Below, in pieces: positions 63,733 through 64,000 of a DNA stretch of 64,000 nt. A program made the translations under genes and the position numbers. Every line of letters begins with the position of its first letter. Within the stretch, counting starts at the first letter, position 1. This DNA comes from Anomaloglossus baeobatrachus (Eukaryota > Chordata > Amphibia > Anura > Aromobatidae). Below the pieces are notes generated by a model. That model was not told the origin of the DNA, did not search any database, and saw only the letters and a program-made list of their open reading frames with translations. The stretch spans positions 229,393,735-229,457,734 of the forward strand of contig NC_134357.1 of NCBI RefSeq assembly GCF_048569485.1, written 5' to 3'.

Positions 63733-64000
63733 ATGTCATACCAAGATGGGGGGATGTCAAATGATAGCAATAAACAACAATACATTAAACCCACTAAACT
63801 GATTCCTTCTACATATGACAATCTGGACACATCGACCTCTTCCCATATGGATATGGACTTGTCAGTTTCACTCAAAAGAAAAGGAGGAGACAATGAAGAA
63901 AACCCTTCCACAAAACATGTTGCTACTTATAGCTCGATCTCAGATTCTAGTGATGACTCAGAAGTGACAAGCCCGGATAAACAAAGGCTAAGAATAGACT
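63733..64000 (+). CDS. Open frame running off the right edge, possible LINE ORF1
   Basis: 89 codons from ATG without a stop: MSYQDGGMSNDSNKQQYIKP and onward, Ser/Asp-rich with an SSISDSSDDSE stretch. A polar, serine-rich N-terminus is usual for Tx1/L1 ORF1 proteins. The 3' end lies outside the window, so the call is tentative. Confidence 0.3.
   Translation, partial: MSYQDGGMSNDSNKQQYIKPTKLIPSTYDNLDTSTSSHMDMDLSVSLKRKGGDNEENPSTKHVATYSSISDSSDDSEVTSPDKQRLRID

Larger units (their letters stand above)
61691..64000 (+). mobile_element. Probable LINE 5' region (L1/Tx1-like), running off the window
   Basis: Starts near gcttgtgggcggagccaatg, a GC-rich leader typical of L1/Tx1-type promoters. It continues as untranslated-looking sequence, is interrupted by the MITE at 62456-63357, and then enters plus-strand frames from 63470. 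No reverse transcriptase is inside the window, so the class is inferred from leader style and frame composition only. Confidence 0.35.

Noticed and set aside
1-64000. CRISPR arrays, operons, integrons or other prokaryotic systems.
   Set aside because: Introns, microsatellites, Tc1, DIRS and Helitron elements show this is animal nuclear DNA. The regular short repeats are minisatellites without spacers.

Overview
The window looks like amphibian, probably frog, nuclear DNA. One host gene is recognisable, the C-terminal half of zfp91 on the minus strand. Almost everything else is transposable elements of kinds that are abundant in anuran genomes: DIRS-type elements, several Tc1 families, Helitrons, Harbinger-like MITEs, hAT, Penelope/LINE pieces and fold-back repeats. 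No rRNA, tRNA, CRISPR or prokaryotic feature was seen. The taxon is inferred from this repeat mix and from the zfp91 sequence.

Layout. 1-9168: a tandem array of about 4.1-kb units (two full copies and part of a third; it enters from the left edge). The units have Helitron-type ends joined head to tail (CTAG next to TC). Each unit carries GACA/GGGAAAGA minisatellites, a perfect 29-bp palindrome, a fossil Ty3/gypsy pol fragment, a fold-back repeat and a hammerhead-like motif. 9318-10970: a Tc1 transposon that looks complete, with an open DD34E transposase. 10973-18480: a candidate solo LTR, Penelope-like and LINE pieces, MITEs and the 5' part of a second DIRS family. 18481-21780: sparse intergenic DNA with two fold-back repeats and a MITE.

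21785-55286 (and beyond): zfp91 on the minus strand. A likely poly(A) site lies near 21804, and six coding exons are visible (23315-23720, 24135-24234, 24307-24421, 24522-24600, 48852-48902, 55170-55286). All splice sites are GT/AG and all phases agree. Together they give 288 residues with five C2H2 fingers. The intron at 24601-48851 is 24.3 kb and holds two nearly whole DIRS elements in the gene's orientation, a 271-bp near-perfect inverted repeat, a decayed hAT element, an array-rich Helitron and several MITEs. The intron at 48903-55169 holds a second Tc1 family, a minus-strand tandem Helitron array and three MITEs.

55287-64000: the upstream part of zfp91 (no further exon recognised), an internally deleted third Tc1 family, a 1.7-kb MITE with a 28-copy G-run minisatellite, and at the right edge the 5' part of a probable LINE with a reading frame open to the end of the window.

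No new multi-gene system is evident. The most interesting signals are the Helitron tandem array carrying foreign fragments, the hammerhead-like cores in repeats, and the long inverted repeat inside the zfp91 intron.
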